64,000 bases of DNA from Mugil cephalus (Eukaryota; Chordata; Actinopteri; Mugiliformes; Mugilidae): assembly GCF_022458985.1 (NCBI RefSeq), contig NC_061777.1, forward strand, positions 14,721,668 through 14,785,667. The letters run 5' to 3'. Position numbers and translations under genes: made by a program. Each line of letters opens with the position of its first letter. Position 1 is the stretch's first letter. This document shows positions 28,703-37,953 of this stretch, piece by piece. Below the pieces are notes generated by a model, which saw only the letters and a program-made list of their open reading frames with translations, ran no database searches and had not been told where the DNA came from.

Positions 28703-28915
28703 TTTAAAAACAAAGTTGAAGTTCTGACACATGAATATGTTTTCAGTTTGGGGTCTTTAACTATAATTTTTAGATTTTTGGTGAGGTATTGGATCCGTTG
28801 AAAATGTATTGAAATGAAACAATACTGGGGGTTTTGAAGAAAAAGCCACCATTTGATGGAGCTGTTAACAACATAAGGACCAAAAGCTTAGAAACCACAG
28901 GTCAAATCTTTAACA
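28703..28915 (+). repeat. 213-bp repeat, copy B, fused to LINE 5' end
   Basis: This is a same-orientation, 212/213-identical copy of 24036-24248. It ends exactly where recognisable LINE coding sequence begins at about 28916. The upstream boundary follows an A-rich stretch (acaaaaaacag). Confidence 0.95.
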
Positions 28916-29945
28916 GGAGTGCTGTCTACAGCTAAATGTTTCTAAAACTGTAGGCATGTATTTCACTAAAACAAACAAAGTATCACTTGACCCCGACATA
29001 CATGTTAATGGAGAAAAAATACAAATTGTCAACCAATATAAATATCTTGGGATAATAATTGATTCTGAGCTTTCCTTTAAAGCCCATATTGGCAAATTGT
29101 GTAAAAAAATCAAGTTAAACCTCGTTAATTTTCGTGCAATTCGAAATGAAATGTCTACTGAAGCCGCAAAAATGTACTTGCATTCGATGATTTTCAGTCA
29201 TTTCAACTACTGCCTAACTAGCTGGTCCCAGGCTGGTCAGAGCTCAAAAAAACCATTGGAAATCTTGTACAAACAAGCAATTAAAGTTATGGATAAAAAA
29301 ACCTAGGCACTATCATCACTGTGAAATTTTAAAAAAGTATAGTATTTTAAATTGGGACAGTCTTCACACATTTGCAGACCTAAAACTGACCTACAAAGTG
29401 CTCCATAAATTGGCTCCAGATCCTCTGGCAGAGTTCATCAGCCAAAGAAACAGCCTTGAGCGTGTCACTCGAGGCTCTGTCAGAGGTGACTGTTATATTC
29501 CTTTGCGCAGGAGCACTTTCAGTAAGTCGGCCTGGTCAGTAAGGAGTGCAAGTGTGTGGAACTCAATACCTGAGGAGATTAAACTGCTCACGACATACAA
29601 GGGCTTTACAAAAAAACTGAAAATGTGGCTTATCAACACCTATAGCTGCCAACACTAAAATATGTTGTGATGCTCTGATGTTTTGATGTTATGATAAAAT
29701 GTTGTGTTGTATTTTGATTGTTTATTTTGTTTTGTTTTTTTTTTTGTTTTTTTTTAATTATACAGTAAGTGTTGTTTATGTATCTGTATTATATTGTACA
29801 TGTATGCTTATTGCCTTTTTTACATCAAGGCCAGGGGACTACAGATGAAAACTAGCCTTCTGGCTAATTCTGGCTTTTTTAACCATGGGTAATCATGTGT
29901 TCTATGAAATTGCACTGTCCCTTTCTTAAATAAACAGTAAACTTT
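28916..29945 (+). mobile_element. 5'-truncated LINE, RT C-terminal region and 3' UTR
   Basis: Codons begin with CCLQLNVSKTVGMYF and continue through VNQYKYLGIIIDSELSFKAH, the RT thumb region. A C-terminal segment typical of fish non-LTR elements follows (LTYKVLHKLAPDPLAEFI, RSASVWNSIPEEIKLLTTY), ending at TAA 29656-29658. The frame is broken once, near 29296, by one extra base in a run of A; the rest is open, so the copy looks young. About 290 bp of 3' UTR follow to an AAATAAA-containing end near 29930-29945. The endonuclease and most of RT are absent. Confidence 0.85.
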
Positions 29946-31440
29946 AACAGAGTTACATGTTAAAGTGCTTCAGGAGTGATGTTTTTATATAAAACAGAAA
30001 TATTCCTCCAAAGTTAATATTACTTAGCTGTTACAGTATGAAGATTGAAGTATTTAAAAACTAATTTGCTTATGGACACAGAGGTAACTTCCTAAAGTTC
30101 ACCTAGCATGGGAACAAATCGTGTTAGCTTTACTAGCGAGTCGCTAGTAGCGACTAGAAATTAGAATACTAATAAACAATAATTTAGTGGTTGCCATAGA
30201 ATGGGCAGCACTCATTCTTATTTCCGCAGTGTTCTGAAAAACACGTAGTTAACATGTTATATAGGTGCACCTTAACTCAATGAAAAGATGTGAACATCTG
30301 AACTATTAGCTGCTAGCTGTTAGCATGTAATTACTCGACAGCAGGGCTCTCAAGTCACGCAAAATTTTTGGTTGGTTAGACAATTTTATATATATTTTTT
30401 TTAATTTCCCCCCACAAATTGAAAATTCTTTAAATGAATCCAACATATTTTAGTAAAGGGATAAAGGGTAGTTTAATACTGAATGCAAAATGATAATAAT
30501 AATGTATATTTATAAATAGAACTAGGCTGAGTTTAATATAGAACACATATAGTAGGTCAGGGGTCAATACTTCATCTCTCCATCTGTTTGGGGGCCCTTG
30601 GCCTGACAAACGTTGAAGACCCCTGGTGAAGAAAGTTTCATCCCCACTCACATCTTGATTCTCGAGTGTCTGGCCAGTAACTGATTGAGTACAACTCATT
30701 GTAAAAACTGGACACCACCAGGTTAATCTGAACCTATTCTTCCACCTACCTCTACAATAAAATGTTCTAAAATAAAAATCGTAAACATAAACTCCCACCA
30801 GTTGTTGGTTTAGGGTTAGAAGAAGCCATCTTGATGAGTAGTGAAATGTCTTCAAGTTGTCTTGTTTTCAAACTCTGAATGTGTGTTGGCTGCAGGAAAT
30901 TCATAGAAAAAGAGGAGGAAGTGGTAAAAAGGGGTAATGAGCACTGAAGATGTGTCGGGGAGAGCAGAAGAACACAGTCCTGAAGTTGAAAAACTGAATG
31001 TGTAGTATGTAAAGCATTGTGTATATCCGAGGTTACGCACAGTGCGTGAGGGCTGCACGACAGGAAAACCGAAAGTTAGAACTACGCATCCTCGTTCTCA
31101 GTAAGTCACAGTTTTGCATAATAAATGTTTGCATACGTTTATCTCTGAATTTCTGTTCTTGAACATTAGATTGCAGCAAGCTATATGTCCTTTCCATTTC
31201 AACTCCCAAGCTGTAATCTGTTGTAAGCTTCTTTGTACACATCAGACACTTCTCTAGTTCTCTAGTTCTAGCACATCTATAGTTAGCATTGTGTAGCTAA
31301 CTGTCCAGCTACGAACTAAATCATTTTTCTGTGTAAGAAATGCTAAGTAATTCCCATTTTTCAAACTAAAGCCAGCTTCTGGAGAGAGATATAAAGTGAG
31401 GGCCAGGGCTTTCGTTGTGATTGAGCTTTATATTTAATTT
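29946..31440. other. intergenic sequence, no gene seen
   Basis: AT-rich, with open frames only up to 141 codons (minus strand 30430-30855) that show no domain, no splice context and low-complexity composition. No coding or repeat call is supported. Confidence 0.55.
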
Positions 31441-31735
31441 CTGTCAGGAAGCAAAGGTTTGAGGAAGAAGGTGAGGACCCAAATGCAGGCCTGAAGTGGT
31501 GAGGGTCGGGGAAAAGCGATATGCTTTAATAACAAACAAAATCAAACAAAAGGTGTTGCAGACGAAAAATAATCTCAAGAAACAGGGCTCAATTAAAAGA
31601 TTAAAAACTAACTCCAGAAACATGGCCAGGAAACAACACATCTAGGACCACATCGGGAAATTGACACAACGACACATCTGGGAACAAAGGGAAGGCAGGG
31701 CTATAAATGCACACGAAGGCTGAGGGATGAAAAGT
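31440..31735. repeat. dispersed teleost repeat (probable non-autonomous DNA transposon)
   Basis: The block contains gaggacccaaatgcaggc near 31473, then an A-rich middle, then gacacaacgacacatctgggaac and gggctataaatgcacacgaag. I recognise this order from a very common fish repeat family. Terminal repeats are not clear in this copy, so the boundaries are approximate. Confidence 0.5.
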
Positions 31736-32013
31736 CGTAAATTGTACACACATAAACCTTACATTTGCGTTGAAGGTGCTCTAGGTTTGAAAGTTAAGGC
31801 TAATATAAATCTAATAGAGTGGCAAAGTTTGTTGAGCAGAGAACAATGAATTCTAATTTTACAAGGTGAAACAAGGAACAAGGGAAAAAAATTGTAATTT
31901 TGTCTCCAACAGAAGTGTTAGGGGGAAGTTATGGAAGACCGAAGGGCTGCACTGACAGTAACGTTTCTACGTTTTACGTTTCTAACTATTGACAAATTTT
32001 AACCTTTCTCCAG

Positions 32014-34237
32014 TGTCAACCATCAGAGAGCCTTCAGGTGTATTTTTGTCAATAGTGACAGCACTATTGGTGTCTGCTCTTCCTCTCTGCTTTCCAGTCA
32101 TGGCAGGTAAGAGATCTCGCTCTCTTTTTTTCTTTTTTTTTTACAGTATTCCAGTGACAAAAAAGATAAATATTTAAAGCATATTCTATATATTACAGGT
32201 CAGCCCGCAGCTGTGCTTATATTTGTCTGCATGCATGCAGGCTGTGCTGCTAATGTGACAACGGTCTTTTGCAACGACCAGCCCATCTTTAACGGTGCGA
32301 CCAAAATGGCCCATTGCTCAGGCCCACCATCAATCAAAACGGCGTGCCAGCTTGGTGGTCGGGTTTTCGTTACAACTTTTCCGAATACTTCGTGTGAGAT
32401 TGAGGGGAAATCTGGTTATATTTCGACGGTCAAATGTACAGGTATTCACTTTAAAAAAAGTTATTTTTGGCATTCATTCACATCGTTAAAAAACGAATAA
32501 AAAAAACAGCAAAATGAAATCCCTGTAGCTTCAGAAACCTGAGTGGCCATTTTAAACATTATATTGTGTTTGACTCTGATGAAAATTAGGATACTTGTAA
32601 ACTTACTTGTCCAAGTTTTTGTTCACCGTGTGCTATCCTAAGTTGTTTAACTATTACACACAAAGTATTGATACACCTGCTCAAAAAAAAAAAAAAATGA
32701 AAGGAACACCCTGAAACACATCGAGTATCAATGAAAAATAATCATGCTGGATAATGTAATGTAATTGTTATGGACTGGGTAATGTGTTAATGCATACGAA
32801 AGTTGAAATGAAAATGATCAGTCTACAGAGGGCTGAATTCAAATACATCTCGAAAAACAAAGTGAAAAAAATATGTAGCAGTTCATTTCAGTTCATTTTG
32901 CTGAAATGTCATTGCAGCACACTCAGTTTTTTATACGGTTCCCATGTGCCTGTACGTGCTTGTGCTCCCGATGAGAAAACAGATGGTGTCCTGGGTTGTC
33001 TCATCCCAGATCTGGAGCAGGGCATCAGTGAGCCCCTGGACAGTCTCCTGGTGCAACCTGGTGGCGCTGGATGGGCCGAAACATAATGTCCCAGTAGTGT
33101 GCTACTGGATTTAGGTCAGTCGAGCGTGGGGGCCAGTCATCAGTATAAATTCCTTCATCCTCCAGGAACTGCCTGCATGCTCTTGTCACATGAGGCCAGG
33201 CATTGTCGTACACCAGGAGGCACTAAAGCTCAAAGTTAAAAGTCAGGACATGGAGCGCGTTAGTTCAGTGGCCAGTGAGGGCACATCTATCTGGATCATG
33301 TGACCGACCAACCGAGGGTAGATTTAAATTATCATAAATTATCATTATTTTTTTCGTTATTTTTGAAGGGACACACAGTCAAGTTTCAAAGACACATTTG
33401 CAAAAACAGTAAATGTGTCTCTGACCCCTACGCAACCGGTCGTGGGATTTCATCAATGGGTCCAAGGATTTCATCCAGATGCCCAATCTATGCATCCCTC
33501 CGTGGATATACTTCCTCAGACCATCACTGACCCACAACCAGATAAAGATTCCAGAGGTTCAATTGACTTGATGCTATACTATACGATTAAAAGTGTTGCT
33601 TTATTTTTATTTTTTTTTGTGAGCAACGTGTGTATCTTTTACTAAGATAAAATGATCAGTTCTCCTTCTCACTGTAATCAGATGAGACTTATAAGCTATG
33701 CTTTCTATTTACTCTTGCTGATGATGGTGAACACTTTCTAACATTTTCTCTTGTTTTCTCAACTAGAACAGATAAACATTTGTTTTTTTCCTCAAGGTAA
33801 ACATTTCCCTTCAATATACACCTTGAACTGCACCGTTCATTGTGTTTATTAACTAATGACTGATGATTGTTTTTACTTAAGATACTCCAAAGAGTGAAGA
33901 AAATACAAGCGAGTTTCATGTACCACTGGGATGTACCCTGGCAGTAGTCTTAGTCTGTAAGTTCTGATCACCATTATTTGTAATAACTTGTCTGTGCATG
34001 GTTTTCCTGCCTCTGGATAAGTACTTGGGGCCACATTGTAAATGTGCCTGTCCTCTGAAGCGCTGACTGATGCCCAAAGTGTTCTTGTAGTGTTTTATTT
34101 ACTTTTATCTCAGATCTCATCTTAAATATTAACATCTTAATTCCGCAGGTTTAGGAGTCATTGCATTGGTGGCTGTCGTCAGACGGAGAAACAGATGTAA
34201 CAGAGGGCAGAATCAGGAGGGTGGACAACCAGTGTGA
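32014..34237 (+). CDS. Unrecognised small cysteine-rich type I membrane protein
   Basis: Phase-consistent exons: 32014-32106, 32241-32441 (or from 32199, same frame), probably 33379-33438, then 33882-33956 and 34149-34237 (TGA at 34235-34237). Every junction is phase 1, the pattern of many immune-receptor genes. Exon 1 encodes a hydrophobic signal peptide (VFLSIVTALLVSALPLCFPV, then MAG). Exons 2-3 give a ~90-residue ectodomain with eight cysteines, including VTTVFCNDQPIFNG, GYISTVKCTG and HICKNSKCV, that I cannot match to a named domain. A short stalk precedes the membrane segment LGCTLAVVLVCLGVIALVAV, followed by RRRNRCN and a ~15-residue tail without signalling motifs. No in-frame ATG precedes the signal sequence in its exon, so the start codon is in an unseen upstream exon. 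It could be a small receptor or decoy; function unknown. Confidence 0.6.
32676..33225 (-). mobile_element. Tc1-like transposon remnant (transposase C-terminal part)
   Basis: The left end CTGCTCAAAAAAA...AAAGGAACACC (32679-32710) resembles the terminus of a widespread fish Tc1-like element. On the minus strand, 33025-33213 encodes YDNAWPHVTRACRQFLEDEG and then TDLNPVAHYWDIMFR. This is the DDE-type transposase pattern with the second aspartate (DNA.PH) and third acidic region (DLNPxE) where H replaces the expected catalytic E. It is inactive. It lies in an intron of the membrane-protein gene. Confidence 0.8.
33455..33540 (-). mobile_element. second Tc1-like transposase-gene fragment
   Basis: The run atgggtccaaggatttcatc, then tgcatccctccgtggatat and cagaccatcactgacccac, matches the complement of the segment that follows the preceding fragment in the same fish Tc1-like family (recalled consensus). 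About 230 bp of unrelated sequence, including the putative exon 33379-33438, separates the two fragments. It is a degenerate remnant. Confidence 0.65.
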
Positions 34238-34254
34238 GGTCAGTGAACATGAAA

Positions 34255-34395
34255 CATGCATAAATGCTCATCTCATCTTCCGTACCGCTTAATCCTCACT
34301 AGGGTCGTGGAGGTTGCTGGAGCCTGTCCCAGCTGGCATGGGGCAAGAGCAGGGTACACCCTGGACAGGTTCGCCAGCCTATCGCAGGGCTGCAT
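34255..34395 (+). repeat. SINE-like dispersed teleost repeat
   Basis: Catcttccgtaccgcttaatcc, ggagcctgtcccagctggca and gggtacaccctggacaggtt, followed by cgccagcctatcgcaggg, form a very common fish repeat. The copy starts within about 20 bp of the membrane-protein stop codon and may supply part of its 3' UTR. Confidence 0.65.
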
Positions 34396-34544
34396 AGACA
34401 CTGTATTGCTGCAAATATACTCATTATAAAATTACTTTTTACATCTTAAAAATCTCAAGCTGACTCAAACCAATAATGCATTCACAGATCCAGACATTTG
34501 GCAGGGGTGCATCCCGGACAGGTTGCTCATCTACTACTACAGCT

Positions 34545-34725
34545 ACAGATCCACCTCCGGAGGACCTCCTATGCTTCGCTGAGACATGGTACCAGCCCAA
34601 TCGGATTTCACATCCCTCAGTGAAGTACCGCCAGTGAGGCTTCACATTCACTTCACAACCAGTGGGACTGCGGCCTCGACCAGAGAGGGGGTGGCCATGC
34701 AACGGTTTTCAGCAACACCCCTCCC
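34545..34725 (+). mobile_element. LINE endonuclease-domain fragment (decayed)
   Basis: The + strand reads EDLLCFAETWYQPNRISH, a stop, then GFTFTSQPVGLRPRPERG. This matches the ETW-containing part of the APE endonuclease of fish L2/CR1-like LINEs (pattern CLTETW..PN...LN...P.GF.Y...P...GRGGG). At least one stop and a frame change make it a remnant. Confidence 0.6.
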
Positions 34726-34764
34726 ACCTACTACATATTATTATTGTTTTCATGTTTATTTTGT

Positions 34765-34777
34765 TGTATTTAGTATT
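34765..34777. repeat. target-site duplication, left
   Basis: TGTATTTAGTATT directly precedes the left Penelope arm; an identical copy follows the right arm at 36582-36594. Confidence 0.88.
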
Positions 34778-35044
34778 CCAAAAAAGCGTTGAATAAGGTC
34801 AGCTGGACTTGTAGAATTTCTTGAAGACGTTTCGCCACTCATCCGAGTAGCTTCTTCAGTTCTGATGAACTAGTGGGAACTTGAGGTTTAAATAGGAAAA
34901 ACTCTGTGGGTAGCACCCACCAGAAACTTGCTTGACCAGAAACTGGGGTCACTAATTACCATAATGGCTGATACTTACCTGTCCTTGAATGGGGGGAACT
35001 GTGTGCCTAGGCTAACTTACCCTATGAATAGGGCTCTAACGAGG

Positions 35045-35735
35045 CTATTGTCCATGGGAACCTGGAGGCTCAATGTGTGAATGTTGTTGAAACTTCTTGG
35101 GGACAGAAGTCAAAACTGAATTATAAATAGTTGGTAAATTAAATTTCAGTCCACCTCCTCTGTTTAGAGAAGGTTTCTCCATTTTGACATAGGTGGCTTC
35201 CTTAACTCCTCTCTCAAACCATCTGTCCTCTCTGGCCAGGACTTTGACGTTGTTATCCTCAAAGGAGTGTCCTTTGTCCTTCAGGTGGAGGTGGACTGCT
35301 GAGTCGTTTCCTGATGAGCTGGCTCTCCTGTGTTGGGCCATGTGCTTGTGTATGGGTTGTTTGGTTTCCCCAATGTACAGGTCTGTACATTCCTCGCTAC
35401 ACTGAACCGCATACACTACATTGCTCTGTTTCTGTCTAGGTGTTTTGTCCTTGGGGTGGACCAGTTTCTGTCTTAGGGTGTTTCCAGGTTTGAAATGAAC
35501 TGGGATGCGGTGTTTACCAAAAATTCTCCTTAGTTTCTCTGATACCCCAGCTATGTAGGGGATGGTGATGTTCTTCCTTCTGTTTTGTTCCTCTTCCCTG
35601 TCCTTCCTGGGATATCTTTTTGAGCCTTTGACAAAGGCCCAGTTGGGATATCCGCATGTCTTGAGGGTTTGTTTAATGTGTGTTCCCTCCTTGTCCTTGC
35701 CATCCTGTCTGGTGGGGACAGTCTGTGCACAGACT
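35045..35735 (-). pseudogene. Penelope-like ORF, GIY-YIG endonuclease end (left copy)
   Basis: Minus-strand open frame to a stop at 35045. It reads HIKQTLKTCGYPNWAFVKG, then NITIPYIAGVSEKLRRIFG, then YAVQCSEECTDLYIGETKQP and HKHMAQHRRASSSGNDSAVH, ending IEPPGSHGQ. LYIGET is the GIY-YIG core, preceded by a Cys pair and followed by the conserved H/R-rich helix. In Penelope elements this endonuclease makes the target nick for priming. Codons before 35735 on this strand (upstream) are junction sequence, so the frame's apparent Met at 35761 is an artefact of the palindrome. The RT domain is missing and the copy cannot move by itself. Confidence 0.88.
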
Positions 35736-35742
35736 GTCCCCA
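35713..35742. repeat. 30-bp perfect palindrome at the inverted-pair junction
   Basis: The left half is TGGGGACAGTCTGTG and the right half is its exact complement; the centre falls between 35727 and 35728. The left half belongs to the left copy. The right half is a 15-base fold-back duplicate that runs into the right copy with a CAG overlap at 35741-35743. Confidence 0.95.
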
Positions 35743-36278
35743 GAAGGAAGAACATCACCATCCCCTACATAGCTGGGGTATCAGAGAAACTAAGGAGAAT
35801 TTTTGGTAAACACCGCATCCCAGTTCATTTCAAACCTGGAAACACCCTAAGACAGAAACTGGTCCACCCCAAGGACAAAACACCTAGACAGAAACAGAGC
35901 AATGTAGTGTACGCGGTTCAGTGTAGCGAGGAATGTACAGACCTGTACATTGGGGAAACCAAACAACCCATACACAAGCGCATGGCCCAACACAGGAGAG
36001 CCAGCTCATCAGGAAACGACTCAGCAGTCCACCTCCACCTGAAGGACAAAGGACACTCCTTTGAGGATAACAACGTCAAAGTCCTGGCCAGAGAGGACAG
36101 ATGGTTTGAGAGAGGAGTTAAGGAAGCCATCTATGTCAAAATGGAGAAACCTTCTCTAAACAGAGGAGGTGGACTGAGATTTAATTTACCAACTATTTAT
36201 AATTCAGTTTTGACTTCTGTCCCCAAGAAGTTTCAACAACATTCACACATTGAGCCTCCAGGTTCCCATGGACAATAG
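35741..36278 (+). pseudogene. Penelope-like ORF, GIY-YIG endonuclease end (right copy)
   Basis: Plus-strand copy, homologous to the left copy from cagaaggaagaac at 35741. It reads RRKNITIPYIAGVSEKLRR, then CTDLYIGETKQPIHKRMAQH, and ends GSHGQ with a stop at 36276-36278. It differs from the left copy at KRM/KHM, AIY/ATY and GLRF/GLKF. It begins about 150 bp further 3' within the element than the left copy does. The open frame continues upstream through the antisense of the left copy, which is accidental. Confidence 0.88.
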
Positions 36279-36451
36279 CCTCGTTAGAGTCCTATTCATA
36301 GGGTAAGTTAGCCTAGGCACACAGTTCCCCCCATTCAAGGACAGGTAAGTATCAGCCATTATGGTAATTAGTGACCCCAGTTTCTGGTCAAGCAAGTTTC
36401 TGGTGGGTGCTACCCACAGAGTTTTTCCTATTTAAACCTCAAGTTCCCACT

Positions 36452-36501
36452 AGTTCATCAGAACTGAAGAAGCTACTCGGATGAGTGGCGAAACGTCTTC
36501 A
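36452..36501 (+). ncRNA. hammerhead-like hairpin in Penelope 3' region
   Basis: Nested stems: TGAAGA (36465-36470) with TCTTCA (36496-36501), and GCTACT (36472-36477) with AGTGGC (36484-36489, one T-G pair) around loop CGGATG. A separate perfect stem AGTTC-ATCA-GAACT is at 36452-36465. The bases CGGATGA ... CGAAACGTC resemble the hammerhead core CUGANGA ... GAAAC-GUC, except G for the invariant U4. Penelope elements are known to carry hammerhead motifs. The mirror copy is on the minus strand at 34822-34871. Activity is doubtful because of the core change. Confidence 0.4.
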
Positions 36502-36581
36502 AGAAATTCTACAAGTCCAGCTGATCTTATTCAACGCTTTTTTGGATTACCATGACCTGGATGACTGAGAACCTTCACAGA

Positions 36582-36594
36582 TGTATTTAGTATT
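36582..36594. repeat. target-site duplication, right
   Basis: TGTATTTAGTATT follows the 3' tail of the right Penelope copy (which ends ctgagaaccttcacaga) and matches the 13 bases at 34765-34777. Confidence 0.88.
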
Positions 36595-37950
36595 GTTAAG
36601 TTACGTCTGAAAAGCACTAAGAAATAAAATGGTTCTGCACTGCATCAGGCGCACCTAATTGCCTTGATGATTGTCTGTGGCCAGTCATCATCAGCTGTCA
36701 CAGTCTCCTGCCCAATTTTGTGTTTTTCTCCTTATAAGTTGTGTTTGAATAGTTTGTTGTGCCTGATACTCCGTCTCTGTGGGGCACAACTGAGATTGTC
36801 CTGGCCTGCAGTGTTGACTGGTGAACTGCTGCACGTGCATGCCTGGGTACAGCGCACACTTCAGTTTGGGCAGTGAAGTTCAGGCCCCCAGAGCTCTTCT
36901 CATTGGCTGATTTGAAGCAAGAATGGGTATTGCACAGGTCTTGCTAGCTAAGCTAGTAACGTAATATAGTTGCGGTAATTCATGTTTCATTCATTGCATG
37001 ATGAATCGAGTTGACTACCTGGCTAGTATGCGTTTTAGGACTTCAGCAGAAGTTGGAGATAAAATTTGGGACCACATCGATTGGAGGATTTAATAATTTC
37101 TCAAGAGGGAAAAGACAAAACTAAGTCATTCCACCAGGAGTGGTTTAAGCGGAAAACTTGTTAACCAGGAGCTCCTCAAAAAGGTGCTTGGTGGATCTAA
37201 TTAGTTTTTAATCTAAATGGAATTGATAATGTAGTTTACATATTGTTTGAGTTATAATGGAATTGTGTGTGTATGATACAACCTCACAGAGCTGTTCACC
37301 TGTCTGTGGCTGTGAAATGCTGTTTGGCTGTGGTATATTGTTTGTGGTAACTTTGTATGTTGATTGCTTTGTACTGGGTGTGCACCATTCACGCCGTGAG
37401 CCGTCCATTGTGCTTGTTATCGTTGTTATTGTTTGGATCTTGAGTATAGAGTATAGTGAGATCTTGGACACTGCTGTCTGGTGGTGCTATTAATATGATA
37501 ATATGTCATCAGATTGACACAGTAGCACTGATGCCTCCCAAAGAGAAGGTTTGGGTTTTAGTCTGACTCGGGCCTTACTGGGTGGAGTTTGCATGTTGTG
37601 TGGGTTATCTCTAGCGTCTCTGTTTTCTGTTGTGAGGGTAATGATTATGGGATTTCTGGATTGCATTATAAGATTTTCCTGCATGGCCTCACCAGAATCA
37701 CCACTGCAAATGTTTGATACTGTTTTGTCTGTCGTATTTTTTTGTTTTCTTTCTTGTTCTGTGCTGTAATGTGGAGACGAGCAGTGAAAAATAATTTCCC
37801 TATAGGAACCATAAAATCTAAGTCAGTGCAACAGGATAACCACAATAATACAATCCAACGAGGAAATAAGAAGGGAATTTCAAGGTTCAACGTATTTCCC
37901 AGTAACAGTTAGAGATAGATAACAGGTGTTACTATCGCAGAAGCGTTAAG
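36595..37950. other. intergenic, membrane-protein gene to pip5k1b
   Basis: No gene was recognised. A decayed fragment near 37090-37190 may derive from a hAT/TTF-type transposase (listed separately). 36600-36900 and 37200-37800 contain only short open frames without domains. Confidence 0.55.
37090..37190 (+). mobile_element. possible hAT transposase (TTF zinc-finger) fragment
   Basis: The + strand reads KTKSFHQEWFKRKTC, a stop, then PGAP. This resembles the start of the TTF zinc finger of hAT-family and ZMYM1-like proteins (pattern RSF...WF.K..WL). The match is short and broken, so this is tentative. Confidence 0.3.
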
Positions 37951-37953
37951 GTT

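Larger units (their letters stand above)
34778..36581. mobile_element. Penelope-like element inverted pair, inserted as one unit
   Basis: Two 5'-truncated copies of one Penelope-like retroelement lie head to head (5' ends in the centre, 3' ends outward). The arms 34777-35582 and 35740-36546 are near-perfect inverted repeats of about 806 bp; their translations differ at three residues. The right copy has 35 more 3' bases (to 36581). The pair is bounded by a 13-bp direct repeat TGTATTTAGTATT at 34765-34777 and 36582-36594, so it entered as a single event. Each arm encodes the C-terminal GIY-YIG endonuclease of the element; the reverse transcriptase is absent. Confidence 0.93.

Noticed and set aside
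30430..30855. 141-codon minus-strand open frame
   Set aside because: AT-rich composition, no recognisable domain, no matching splice sites.
33379..33556. Single long stalk exon for the membrane-protein gene
   Set aside because: In the frame that stays open, its start phase does not match the preceding exon, and its last ~100 bases are Tc1-like sequence. The shorter exon 33379-33438 fits the phases, so I prefer it and keep the longer one only as a question.
35045..35761. 238-codon - strand frame starting MVMFFLL
   Set aside because: The first few codons come from the palindromic junction and the beginning of the right copy. The element's own sequence starts near 35735, so the Met is not a real start.
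35562..36278. 238-codon + strand frame starting MVMFFLL
   Set aside because: Its first ~60 codons are the antisense of the left Penelope copy. Only the part after 35741 is element coding sequence; the start is a by-product of the inverted repeat.
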